Shown: positions 9,225-17,779 of the stretch, one piece after another
Position numbering within the stretch: the stretch's first letter is position 1
Layout: the number at the start of each line of letters is the position of its first letter
Assembly (NCBI RefSeq): GCF_020511155.1
Contig: NZ_CP041216.1
Coordinates: forward strand, 2,728,001 to 2,792,000
Direction of reading: 5' to 3'
Origin: Shewanella glacialimarina
Lineage (GTDB): Bacteria; Pseudomonadota; Gammaproteobacteria; Enterobacterales; Shewanellaceae
Length of the DNA: 64,000 bases
The notes under the pieces: model-generated
Databases searched by the model: none
What the model saw: only the letters and a program-made list of their open reading frames with translations
Told to the model about the DNA's origin: nothing
Made by a program: the position numbers and the translations under genes

Positions 9225-9240
9225 TTTACGCGAACGTAAA
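9225..9240. promoter_or_regulatory. LiuR-like operator of the ivd operon
   Basis: TTTACG-CGAA-CGTAAA is a palindrome with perfect 6-bp arms, 54 bp upstream of ivdA. It matches the TTTACG...CGTAAA pattern I recall for the MerR-family regulator LiuR of branched-chain amino acid catabolism in Shewanella. No liuR gene lies in the window. Confidence 0.7.
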
Positions 9241-9368
9241 GCAAGTAATAATTAGTCTAACAAGTGGATGAATTTCGGTCCATGTGTCAGTGAAGATTTA
9301 CACCAATAAATAGACGCTTAATCAGGAATAATTGAACCTAGCGTTATCACGGGGAGTTGAGAGAAAAA

Positions 9369-11312
9369 TTAAACACTTTTAAGGTAAAGTTGAACTTGAT
9401 TTCGACCTTGATTTTTAGCTTGATACATCGCCAGATCGGCTTTTTTAACCAAATCGGCAAAATGCTGCTCACTTGAATAATGGTCCCAATTTGAATAGGT
9501 GCTATTTGAGGCAACAGCAACACCCAAACTAATTGTAAACCCAACGGTAACGCCACTAAACTTGAAAGGCTGTTCAGCTATCACGTTCCTTAAACGCTCA
9601 GCAATTTGCATAGCTTCATTGCTATCAACATTGGGCAGAATGCATAAAAACTCTTCACCGCCTATCCTGCCAATAATATCGGTTTGCTTAATATAACTTT
9701 GACTACGACCTACTGCGGCAGCTATCGCTTTATCACCAATGTCATGACCAAATTGATCATTTATTTTTTTAAAGTGGTCAATATCAAACATTATTAATGC
9801 TAAAGATTGATGGTGTTCTTGGCATTGTTGTAAACGTTTTTGTCCTTCTTGGAAGGTAAACCTGCGATTCGCGATACCGGTTAAAAAATCTGTTTGTGCA
9901 CGTCGAATAAATTGTCTTCTCGAATAAATTAAGAAAATCACCAACACAGCTAAACTTGCGGCAATGACGATAAAGATAAACATAGATAACTTGGTTATTC
10001 TTTGCTTATCTATTTGGCTGTTTAGGTTTAATTGATTTATCGACAACTCTTTTTCAAGCAATTGATTTTCATATTGAGTCATTTTAACATTATGATTGAG
10101 TGAAGCTAACACCACATCATTGGAAACGGCCTGTTCGATATGATTTTTTTCAACAGCTATTGCAGAAAACAAATACTCTAACGCAGTAAAATAATCGCCT
10201 TCAGAAGAGTAGTATATCGATCTAACTTGCTCAATTAAGGTCGCTGATTGGCCATTAAGACCATCTGAATTAAGAAACAGCTCTGCTGTTTGCCCTGCCG
10301 ATGCAATATCTTGATAGTGAAATAAGCTTAGTGCCAATAAGCCTAAGTTTTCAGTAACAAATAAAGCTTCCTCGGTTTCTGTTGAAGCATCATTGGCCAT
10401 TTCAAATGATTGAATTGCAGAGGAATATTCTTGTCGCCCAAAGTGGTAACGACCTTGATTGAAGTAATAGAAAAATGGCAGGTCTTTATTATTTTTCATT
10501 TGCACCATTAACGCTGACATTTGCTTGAGGTAATCGACGGCACGTTTCCATTTAGTCAGCATAATCGCTTCGCCAACTAGATTGTGTAACATGTTAAACA
10601 TACTCTTTTTATCATCCGCTTGCTGCCAATGATTGAATGCCTGTTGAAAATATTCTTCCGCTTGCCTGTGCAGGTGATTATCACGATAAACCGCGGCTGT
10701 CGCATTAAAAATCATTGCCAATTTATCGGGCGCTAATTGATATTTTTTGGCAATATCTAAGGCTTCGGATAAGTGCAAAAGGCCGATATCAAAATTATCC
10801 GCTTGGTTAAAGCAATAGGCTGTTTGCGTTAATGCATGGACTAATTGGTCTTGATCTGATTGTTTCCGGGCTAATTTGACTGCGTTAATTCGATCAGGAC
10901 AATACTGTTTATAATCGTTGGTCTGCAAGGACACTATAAGAGAACGAGCCAGATAGGCTTTAACCAACAGTGAGGGTTTAGGGGTGACTAACAGTAAATC
11001 TATGGCTTGTGAGTAACTGTCAAAAGCCTTATCAAGTTGCTTATTTTGCTGTTGCGCTGCGGCAAGGTGAAATAATAACTGGGCTTTTTCATCAGCTGAG
11101 CCATGACTAATAAGCGAAAGTTGTTGAGTAATATAGTCAATTTTTTTGGCTGGTACATCAATGCGAGTTAAATCTTGTTCAATTAAGCTTAAATCAGGTG
11201 AATTTGCCGCAATACTTATTGACCCATATAGGTAAGCCAATAACGCTATGCCTTTAAAGACAGCACAGTAACGTACAAACTGGCGAGTTATAATTGCCGC
11301 TAAATTGAACAT
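9369..11312 (-). CDS. TPR-repeat membrane diguanylate cyclase (GGDEF)
   Basis: A 647-residue protein with an N-terminal signal or anchor (about residues 8-35), a long helical region with TPR-like repeats (about 40-400), a transmembrane helix (about 445-467) and a C-terminal GGDEF domain. The active site is GGEEF at 551-555, so the cyclase should make cyclic-di-GMP. The inhibitory site five residues upstream reads KQTD instead of RxxD, so product inhibition may be weak. The periplasmic TPR region is presumably the sensor; ligand unknown. It is transcribed alone on minus. Confidence 0.88.
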   Translation of the reverse strand: MFNLAAIITRQFVRYCAVFKGIALLAYLYGSISIAANSPDLSLIEQDLTRIDVPAKKIDYITQQLSLISHGSADEKAQLLFHLAAAQQQNKQLDKAFDSYSQAIDLLLVTPKPSLLVKAYLARSLIVSLQTNDYKQYCPDRINAVKLARKQSDQDQLVHALTQTAYCFNQADNFDIGLLHLSEALDIAKKYQLAPDKLAMIFNATAAVYRDNHLHRQAEEYFQQAFNHWQQADDKKSMFNMLHNLVGEAIMLTKWKRAVDYLKQMSALMVQMKNNKDLPFFYYFNQGRYHFGRQEYSSAIQSFEMANDASTETEEALFVTENLGLLALSLFHYQDIASAGQTAELFLNSDGLNGQSATLIEQVRSIYYSSEGDYFTALEYLFSAIAVEKNHIEQAVSNDVVLASLNHNVKMTQYENQLLEKELSINQLNLNSQIDKQRITKLSMFIFIVIAASLAVLVIFLIYSRRQFIRRAQTDFLTGIANRRFTFQEGQKRLQQCQEHHQSLALIMFDIDHFKKINDQFGHDIGDKAIAAAVGRSQSYIKQTDIIGRIGGEEFLCILPNVDSNEAMQIAERLRNVIAEQPFKFSGVTVGFTISLGVAVASNSTYSNWDHYSSEQHFADLVKKADLAMYQAKNQGRNQVQLYLKSV

Positions 11313-11430
11313 AGCCTTAAATTCATCTCAAAAGATCAACCGTATCTCTAACATAGCGCTAATTTAAATCAATTGGAAACACCTATTTAGACATTATCAG
11401 CAATTAATTTTTAGCCCTATTCAATAGCGA

Positions 11431-12384
11431 TTACCCTTTAGCTTGCTTACTTTCCCACGGTGTCATCTTGCTCATGTCCGATAGGTCATACGGCGTTAAC
11501 TGGTAAACATAATAGTTAAGCCAATTACTGACCAGCAAACTGCCATGACTGTGCCAACGTGCTATTTGATCCTGGTTTGGGTCATCGTTACGATAATAGT
11601 TTAAGGGGACATTTGGATTCAAACCTTGGGCTAAATCACGTTGATATTCATCGTTCAAAGTGCCTTTTTGGTATTCAGGGTGTCCCATAACGAATAGATT
11701 TCGGCTATCACGGCTTAAAACGATATAGGCACCAGCTTCAGCTGACTCAGCTAAAATTTCAACGTCATTATTGCGGCGAATGTCTTCAATGTTAATTTCG
11801 GCAAAACGCGAATGCGGTGCATAAAATTCATCATCAAAACCACGTAGTAAAGGATGTGGTTCAGTTGCCCTAACATGATTAAACACACCCGAGCGTTTTT
11901 GGTCTAATAAGCCACGGTTTATGCCATATAAGTGAAATAATCCAGCATGTGCCGCCCAACACAAAAACAATACCGAGGTCACATGCTTTTGGGACCAATC
12001 GATAATTTCTTTAATGTGGTCCCAGTAGACAACATCTTCAAAGTCAATTTGCCCTAAAGGTGCACCAGTAATAATAAGCCCATCATAATTATTGTGTCTA
12101 ACATCTTCAAAGTCGCGATAAAAGGTATTCATGTGGTCAACCGAGGTATGTTTAGACTCTTTATCATGAATACGCAGTAAATCGACGCCAACTTGTAATG
12201 GCGTATTACCCAGCAAACGAAGCAGTTGGGTTTCTGTCTCAATTTTATTGGGCATCAAATTCAAGATAAGCACCCGCATAGGACGAATGTCCTGATTTGC
12301 TGCGCGAGTTTCTGACATCACAAAGATATTCTCTGACTCTAAAATACCTGCTGCGGGTAAATCATCTGGAATTCGAACCGGCAT
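11431..12384 (-). CDS. metA: Homoserine O-succinyltransferase
   Basis: A 317-residue MetA, which acylates homoserine to start methionine synthesis. The nucleophile is Cys142 in [11 protein letters not shown], and the MGHPEYQ block carries the His and Glu of the active site. [15 protein letters not shown] and [17 protein letters not shown] are typical family sequences. Succinyl versus acetyl preference is assumed from the usual enteric type. The gene follows the lipoprotein gene by 44 bp with no terminator between them, and the only methionine-type operator seen is in front of that lipoprotein gene. Confidence 0.95.
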   Translation of the reverse strand: MPVRIPDDLPAAGILESENIFVMSETRAANQDIRPMRVLILNLMPNKIETETQLLRLLGNTPLQVGVDLLRIHDKESKHTSVDHMNTFYRDFEDVRHNNYDGLIITGAPLGQIDFEDVVYWDHIKEIIDWSQKHVTSVLFLCWAAHAGLFHLYGINRGLLDQKRSGVFNHVRATEPHPLLRGFDDEFYAPHSRFAEINIEDIRRNNDVEILAESAEAGAYIVLSRDSRNLFVMGHPEYQKGTLNDEYQRDLAQGLNPNVPLNYYRNDDPNQDQIARWHSHGSLLVSNWLNYYVYQLTPYDLSDMSKMTPWESKQAKG

Positions 12385-12428
12385 ACTACATCCCTTACCT
12401 AATTATTAATCGACAAATACCGCTAAAA

Positions 12429-12821
12429 TTATCGCTTTACCAGATCAACAACCACTGTTAATGGTTGTGGATTATTGATATCTACGGGATAAGATTGCGT
12501 ATTAATAAACCACAATTCATCGGCAACAGTGATCCGTGCACTGATGGCATAACGATGACCTGTTTTAAAAGCATCCATTGGCACCACAAACTCGAAAGGC
12601 GTGACACCTGTTACCGGGCTAATTTCATATTCCGCTAAAATTTCAGCCTTAACATCTTGCAATGACACGTCCTGTAATTGGATTTGGATCACAGAATCAG
12701 CAGGTAGTGCAATGCGTTGTTTATATAACACTTCACCCACTATCTGACTATTTTGAGGCGTGGTTTGGCACCCTGACATAGCCGCAATCATCGCTATAAC
12801 GCACATTATCTGTTTAATCAT
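12429..12821 (-). CDS. YbaY-family lipoprotein
   Basis: A 130-residue lipoprotein with signal peptide and lipobox AMSGC, Cys18 being the lipidated residue. The mature domain (GEVLYKQRIALPADSVIQIQLQDVSL ... FEFVVPMDAFKTGHRYAISARI) is the beta-rich YbaY/YscW-like fold of unknown role, found in enteric YbaY and in type III secretion pilotins. No secretion genes are nearby. It is immediately upstream of metA and probably cotranscribed from the MetJ-box promoter at 12852-12881. Confidence 0.82.
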   Translation of the reverse strand: MIKQIMCVIAMIAAMSGCQTTPQNSQIVGEVLYKQRIALPADSVIQIQLQDVSLQDVKAEILAEYEISPVTGVTPFEFVVPMDAFKTGHRYAISARITVADELWFINTQSYPVDINNPQPLTVVVDLVKR

Positions 12822-12851
12822 GACTCACCTGCTTTTATTAAGTGACGTCGC

Positions 12852-12881
12852 ATTATAATACATTAAGACGTCTAGAAGTCT
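12852..12881 (-). promoter_or_regulatory. Promoter with tandem MetJ boxes for the lipoprotein-metA unit
   Basis: AGACGTCT (12866-12873), identical to the met-box consensus, is followed directly by AGAAGTCT (12874-12881), one mismatch. On minus a perfect TATAAT (plus 12852-12857) lies just downstream, so bound MetJ would cover the promoter. MetJ binds such tandem 8-bp boxes with S-adenosylmethionine as corepressor. The first start codon downstream is the lipoprotein gene at 12821. Confidence 0.75.
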
Positions 12882-12976
12882 ACACTTCCGATATTGAAAA
12901 ATTTTCGTGCTTGTTATCCACGGAGGTTATTTCTATCATAAACCTATCTTTAGGAAATTGAGCACCAATTACCCCC

Positions 12977-13726
12977 ATGACCACCATCGCAACCGCTATG
13001 ATTATTGGTGCTAGCTCGCAGCTAAGTAAAGAATTAGCCAGCCAGCTTGCTACTCAAAAGGTAAAATTGTTGTTATTTGTGCAACAACCAGAGCTGTTAA
13101 CCGAATTTGCTAAAACACTGCCAGTATCAGTAGAGGTCTTACCGCTTTCGATTGCCGAGCCAGCAAAGCTAATAGAGCAAATAACCACAGCATGGCAACA
13201 GGAAAATGGCGCCCATTTGGTGATAGTCAATACCGGCATGAATGGTTACGATGCCACCCTTCCTTGGCAATTAGAACAAGATATTATTGACGTGAATGTA
13301 AAAGGCTTTGCCGCTATTTGCCACTGTGTATTCAAATTGATGATCGAACAAGGTTACGGTCAGTTGGCAGCGATTAACTCAATAGCAGGACAGCGAGGCG
13401 GGCCAAGCATGGCTTATCATGCGTCTAAAGCCTTTGCCGCTAATTATTTTGAAGGCTTAAGCATGCATGCGCAGCGTTTAAAGCTACCTATTACCATTAG
13501 TGACATTCAATTAGGCTTGTTAGATAAAGCAGCATTGCAACAAAATCAGTTTTTATTAGCCCCTTTAGATAAAGTCGCTAAACAAATTTTGATTGCTTTG
13601 CAAAAGGGAAAACGCCGGGTATATGTGACCAAACGTTGGCGTTTTGTTGCTTGGTTAAATCGCTTATTACCCGAGTATATTTATAATACTCGTCATTGGA
13701 AGCCGAAAAAAAACCAGCGTAAATAA
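12977..13726 (+). CDS. SDR-family oxidoreductase
   Basis: A 249-residue short-chain dehydrogenase of unknown substrate. A cofactor motif GASSQLSKEL is at residues 11-20 and N107 is present. The catalytic Ser135 (NSIAG), Tyr147 and Lys151 (YHASK) are all present, so it should be active. The C-terminal tail (KGKRRVYVTKRWRFVAWLNRLLP) is basic and amphipathic, as in SDRs that associate with membranes such as DltE-like dehydrogenases. It is divergent from the lipoprotein-metA unit and shares a bidirectional terminator with ompW. No clear ribosome site precedes the ATG at 12977; Met8 is an alternative. Confidence 0.8.
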   Translation: MTTIATAMIIGASSQLSKELASQLATQKVKLLLFVQQPELLTEFAKTLPVSVEVLPLSIAEPAKLIEQITTAWQQENGAHLVIVNTGMNGYDATLPWQLEQDIIDVNVKGFAAICHCVFKLMIEQGYGQLAAINSIAGQRGGPSMAYHASKAFAANYFEGLSMHAQRLKLPITISDIQLGLLDKAALQQNQFLLAPLDKVAKQILIALQKGKRRVYVTKRWRFVAWLNRLLPEYIYNTRHWKPKKNQRK

Positions 13727-13746
13727 CACCATCACGCTAAACGAAA

Positions 13747-13768
13747 ATAGGAGCCATTTGGCTCCTAT
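13747..13768. terminator. Bidirectional terminator between the SDR gene and ompW
   Basis: A perfect 9-bp stem (ATAGGAGCC / GGCTCCTAT) with a 4-nt ATTT loop lies 20 bp past the SDR stop and 25 bp past the ompW stop. Flanking bases are A-rich on the left and moderately T-rich on the right. Confidence 0.8.
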
Positions 13769-13793
13769 CTTTATACAGCTTGATTACGTGTTA

Positions 13794-14447
13794 TTAGAAC
13801 TTGTAACCAACGCTAACCATATAAACCCATGGGTTAATGTCGGTATCAACTGAAAGCGCTGCGCCACCAGCAGTGAAGTTTACATCGGTTGATATATCTG
13901 CATACCAGATAGAAGCATTAACTAACCATGCTTTATTGATATTGTAGTCTAAACCTACTTGTGCTGCTAAGCCCCAAGAATTGGTTAAGCTCAGGTTATC
14001 TAGGCCTAAATCTTTTGCTTCTTGAGTAAAGTCATTATCAAAGAAATTAGTGAAGTTAACACCTACGCCAACATAAGGACGTAATTTAGATTGAGCATCA
14101 CCAAAATAGTACTGTGCTACTAAGGTTGGTGGTAAATGCTTAGTTTCAGCAATCTTACCTAAAGCCCCTAATGATACTTCATGACTAAATGGTGTTGCCG
14201 CTAGTAATTCAACGCCCCAGTTGTCAGTTAGCATATAACCAAAGTTCAAACCGATTTGCATGTTGTTATCAACACCAAACTCAGCCACATCAGCAACAAC
14301 TGGGCTAGACTCATTTGGAGCAACCACAACCGCACCCGCTCTGAAAATAAAATCCCCTGCTTGATGAGCAACTGCTACAGAAGAAACACCGGCAGATAAT
14401 AAACCTGCTGCAACTAAACCTAGGGCCATTTTTTTATTCATCTTCAT
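13794..14447 (-). CDS. ompW: OmpW-family outer membrane protein
   Basis: A 217-residue precursor with a signal peptide cleaved after about residue 27 (SSVAVAHQAG) and an eight-strand beta-barrel ending in VSVGYKF with the C-terminal Phe required for BAM assembly. OmpW proteins form narrow hydrophobic channels and are often induced by iron, carbon or respiratory state. The FNR/CRP-type sites upstream suggest respiratory or cAMP control here. Confidence 0.92.
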   Translation of the reverse strand: MKMNKKMALGLVAAGLLSAGVSSVAVAHQAGDFIFRAGAVVVAPNESSPVVADVAEFGVDNNMQIGLNFGYMLTDNWGVELLAATPFSHEVSLGALGKIAETKHLPPTLVAQYYFGDAQSKLRPYVGVGVNFTNFFDNDFTQEAKDLGLDNLSLTNSWGLAAQVGLDYNINKAWLVNASIWYADISTDVNFTAGGAALSVDTDINPWVYMVSVGYKF

Positions 14448-14530
14448 ACTCCATTAGGGTAACAACTAGATGCTTTACACTACATCCTTAACATTTGCCG
14501 TCACTCTGCCAGAATTATTTATTAACATCA

Positions 14531-14544
14531 TTGATTTAGATCAA
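14531..14544. promoter_or_regulatory. FNR (EtrA)-type site upstream of ompW
   Basis: TTGAT-TTAG-ATCAA is a perfect match to the FNR consensus TTGAT-N4-ATCAA, 84 bp upstream of the ompW start. CRP sites are similar, so the regulator could also be CRP. Confidence 0.7.
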
Positions 14545-14590
14545 TGATTCTAGCTACACATTTAGGGGTATAGCTAAATGATAAATTTCC

Positions 14591-14604
14591 TTGATTTAGA
14601 TCAC
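14591..14604. promoter_or_regulatory. Second FNR/CRP-type site upstream of ompW
   Basis: TTGATTTAGATCAC repeats 13 of 14 bases of the site at 14531-14544, exactly 60 bp further upstream. That is close to an integral number of helical turns, so two dimers would sit on roughly the same face. Confidence 0.6.
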
Positions 14605-14689
14605 AGTTAATTAGCTACACACACCTTTAATTCCTATGTAAATAAACATGTCGCTGCGTCAATAAATAAGCTTGATGTCCGAGTTAAAA

Positions 14690-16642
14690 TCATCCTTGTA
14701 ATAAATATTCTTCGGCTTTTTCAATACTGCGAGGTTTACCCACAAGCATTAAAATATCATTACGGCGAAATACCCAGTCATCTGGTGCGGGCTCAATTTC
14801 AGAGCCTTTTCTTCGCACGGCTCGAAGCTCAACTTCCAATTGATGCCATGGAATGTCCGCGACTTTTTTACCGACACTGCTGGCGCTGGTACTTAACGAC
14901 ACTGCATGTAATAAGTCCAAAGTAAAATCTGTTTCGGTGCCGGAGAAAAAACCATGTAAGTATTGATAATGATTACGTCTTTCAGATTCAAGCCGCTTAA
15001 TAATACGCGGTAAAGGTACTCCGCACTTATAGAGCACTTGCGACACTAACATCAGACTACCTTCAAGCGACTCAGGTATAACCTGTGTTGCTCCAGCCTC
15101 TTTAAGCTCTTTTAGATTAGAATCATCTCGGGTGCGGATAAGTATTTTAGCATCAGGGGCTAATTTTCGACTTACCGCTAACGCCTCCTCTGCTTGACGC
15201 TCTTCGGTGAACGTCACTACCACCATACTGGCCTGGCGGATCCCAATTCGCTTTAAAATGCCCATTTTACAGGCATCGCCAAAATAAACCGGCTCACCCG
15301 CTGCTCGAGACTCTGTAACACGGATAGGATCAAGGTCTAACACAATGTAATTGATCGCTTCGGTTTTTAAGAAACGTGCGATGGTTTGCCCTACACGGCC
15401 GTAGCCTAAAATCACCACAAAGTCATCATCATCGCCGCCAGGTAAAGTAATGGTTTGCGACTCCATGCTTTTAGATGGTTTTCCGCCCTTAAACTTCTTG
15501 GCAATATCGACACTGTGACGGATTAACCAGGGGGCGAATGACATTGAAATAACGGCTACTGCAACTAATACGGTGCTAACTTCAGTGTCTAATAACTGAT
15601 AGTTAACTGCCAAGGCCAACAACACAAAACTAAACTCACCGACTTGCCCCAAACTGATGGCTGTGCTTAATGCCACTTTGGCGTGTTCACCCGCCAGCTT
15701 TAACAAGCCATAGACGATTATTATTTTAAGTGCGACAGCGGCAATCAAGATGGTCAATATTTGCCACCAATATTGCATCACCAAATTAAAGTCCAGCATC
15801 ATCCCTATTGAGATAAAAAATAGCCCCATCAGCAAATCTCTAAATGGGCGAATATCGGCTTCTAACTGGCGACGATACTGGCTTTCTCCAAGTAGCATAC
15901 CGGCAATAAACGCCCCTAATGCCATCGATAACCCTACCCACTGGGTAAATGCCCCCGTCAATAAGGCAACAACTAAGGTCGACAACACAAATAACTCGTT
16001 AGAACGTGAGCGAGCGACTTCATCAAAAATACGCGGCAAGACCCACTTACCAAATGACATTAATCCCAAGAAGGCCAAAATACCGGTCAGCAGAGCATAC
16101 GCAATGCTATTTAAACTCATCTGGCTGCCATCATTTGCCAGTAAGGGTAATAAAATTAACATGGGTACTACGGCTAAATCTTGAAATAGCAAAACACTGA
16201 CCGACAACTCGCCGTGGCGTCGTCTTAGCCAGCCTTGCTCGTTCATTAGTTTCAGTACAATGGCGGTAGAAGATAATGCGATAGCCGAGCCAATAACCAC
16301 AGCAGCAACCAAATTCTGACCTAATAGATAAGCCACACCACCGGCTATAAAAGCGGTGACAATAACTTGCGCACTGCCTAAGCCAAATACAGTACGGCGC
16401 ATTGACCATAAACGCGGAACAGAAAACTCAAGGCCTAAGGTAAACATCAGCAGCACCACGCCAAGCTCGGCAACATAATGCATTTCATGTTGAGTAAACC
16501 AGTGAAAACCACTAGGTCCGCTGATCACACCCGTCAAAAGATAAGCAAGAATAGCTGGCAGTCCTACACGCCCTAAAATAGCAATCGTCGCAATGGCGAT
16601 GACTAGCATGAACAAAATATGAATAAACATATTGTTTTCCAT
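14690..16642 (-). CDS. CPA2-type monovalent cation:proton antiporter with TrkA-N and TrkA-C domains (Kef/YbaL type)
   Basis: A 650-residue inner-membrane antiporter. About a dozen hydrophobic segments fill residues 5-380 (FLVGL-type FTLGLEFSVPRLW and GAFIAGMLLGES blocks are typical of CPA2). They are followed by a Rossmann TrkA-N domain beginning VVILGYGRVGQTIARFL and a C-terminal TrkA-C domain. It probably exports potassium or sodium for protons under nucleotide control. A TTG seven codons upstream is in frame, but it overlaps the AAGGAG ribosome site that serves the ATG at 16642, so I use the ATG. Confidence 0.88.
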   Translation of the reverse strand: MENNMFIHILFMLVIAIATIAILGRVGLPAILAYLLTGVISGPSGFHWFTQHEMHYVAELGVVLLMFTLGLEFSVPRLWSMRRTVFGLGSAQVIVTAFIAGGVAYLLGQNLVAAVVIGSAIALSSTAIVLKLMNEQGWLRRRHGELSVSVLLFQDLAVVPMLILLPLLANDGSQMSLNSIAYALLTGILAFLGLMSFGKWVLPRIFDEVARSRSNELFVLSTLVVALLTGAFTQWVGLSMALGAFIAGMLLGESQYRRQLEADIRPFRDLLMGLFFISIGMMLDFNLVMQYWWQILTILIAAVALKIIIVYGLLKLAGEHAKVALSTAISLGQVGEFSFVLLALAVNYQLLDTEVSTVLVAVAVISMSFAPWLIRHSVDIAKKFKGGKPSKSMESQTITLPGGDDDDFVVILGYGRVGQTIARFLKTEAINYIVLDLDPIRVTESRAAGEPVYFGDACKMGILKRIGIRQASMVVVTFTEERQAEEALAVSRKLAPDAKILIRTRDDSNLKELKEAGATQVIPESLEGSLMLVSQVLYKCGVPLPRIIKRLESERRNHYQYLHGFFSGTETDFTLDLLHAVSLSTSASSVGKKVADIPWHQLEVELRAVRRKGSEIEPAPDDWVFRRNDILMLVGKPRSIEKAEEYLLQG

Positions 16643-16801
16643 AGGCAAAAAACTCCTTGTCAAGAAACTGTCGAAAAGCGTTACATCTTGTTTATCAGAA
16701 TGACAACTAAATTACAAACACTTAAAAAACATAGGAAAATCACTTTAGGCATACAACTTGCTTAATACCTGTATCACAGTGTAACGTTTTGGAGTAACCC
16801 T

Positions 16802-17689
16802 ATGGACTTTGCTATTGCAACCGAACTTTTCCCAGAAGAATATGGGTATAGGTCAAACACCTATCTACGAATGGAGCCTGAACTTGATCTAGTCCAAGTC
16901 ATCCAGCAATTACATGCAAGTTTAGATCCTCGGACAGTATTTGCCTGTTATGGCAAAATTGTCGGTCAACATTTGCCGATAAAAGCCCTGCAACTGTTCA
17001 CTGCAGATCAAAAGTTTACCTGGGGACGTCACAATGGTATTGAGTTAGTGCGTCATATCAAAACTGAATCTGACACGCTAAAGATACATTACTATCTTTC
17101 TGTGCCGCTCAGCCCAATACAGATGAAACTACTTAACCATATTGAAGCATTAACTCTGCAGCCATTTAGTAATGCACTTAAGTATCAACAGGTATCTAAC
17201 CAGGCTATGTTTGATGCATTAACAGGACTTGGTAATCGTTATTACTTTAGAAAATCGATGCATAAAAGCATTGCCAGAGCGCAGCGTAAACAAGGCCATG
17301 TGTCGTTAATCGTATTAGATTTAGATAAATTTAAACAACTTAATGACCAATTTGGTCATACTGTTGGCGATAAGGTACTCACAGGCTTTGCCGCACTAAT
17401 TAATGATGCCATACGAGATACCGATCAGGCATTTCGCATTGGTGGCGATGAATTTGTCGTTATCACCGAAGGTGGATCACCCGCTGCAAGCTTAGTATGC
17501 CAACGCATTATTGATAACTTACCTCTGCACCCAGAGTTAATGGAATATAATGTTAAGTGTAGCTTAGGTATAGCTCAATCGCGTGCTAAAGAAGATTTGA
17601 CAACACTTTATGAGCGCGCCGATAAAGCCATGTACAGTGCAAAAGCGGCCGGTAGAAACTGTTTTAGAATTTGTGCTGACACGCAATAG
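16802..17689 (+). CDS. Diguanylate cyclase (GGDEF)
   Basis: A 295-residue soluble protein with a divergent N-terminal domain (about 1-130, possibly GAF-like, not assigned) and a GGDEF domain. The active site GGDEF is at 214-218, and the inhibitory site RDTD at 205-208 is intact, five residues upstream. It should therefore make cyclic-di-GMP with product inhibition. A GGAGTAAC ribosome site precedes ATG 16802. It is a single gene between the divergent antiporter and a convergent RimK-like gene. Confidence 0.88.
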   Translation: MDFAIATELFPEEYGYRSNTYLRMEPELDLVQVIQQLHASLDPRTVFACYGKIVGQHLPIKALQLFTADQKFTWGRHNGIELVRHIKTESDTLKIHYYLSVPLSPIQMKLLNHIEALTLQPFSNALKYQQVSNQAMFDALTGLGNRYYFRKSMHKSIARAQRKQGHVSLIVLDLDKFKQLNDQFGHTVGDKVLTGFAALINDAIRDTDQAFRIGGDEFVVITEGGSPAASLVCQRIIDNLPLHPELMEYNVKCSLGIAQSRAKEDLTTLYERADKAMYSAKAAGRNCFRICADTQ

Positions 17690-17707
17690 CTAGCATAAAA
17701 ATCATCA

Positions 17708-17741
17708 CAATGACCACAGCCTTACTCCTCTGTGGTCATTG
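17708..17741. terminator. Hairpin between convergent GGDEF and RimK-like genes
   Basis: A perfect 12-bp stem (CAATGACCACAG / CTGTGGTCATTG) with a 10-nt loop lies between the two stop codons. On minus it is followed by a T-rich stretch; on plus the T run is poor. Confidence 0.65.
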
Positions 17742-17779
17742 TTGAGATTATCAGTCACATATTGACTTTGGTATCGGTA

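Noticed and set aside
16643..16663. Upstream TTG start for the Kef-type antiporter
   Set aside because: The TTG lies in the AAGGAG ribosome site of the ATG at 16642.
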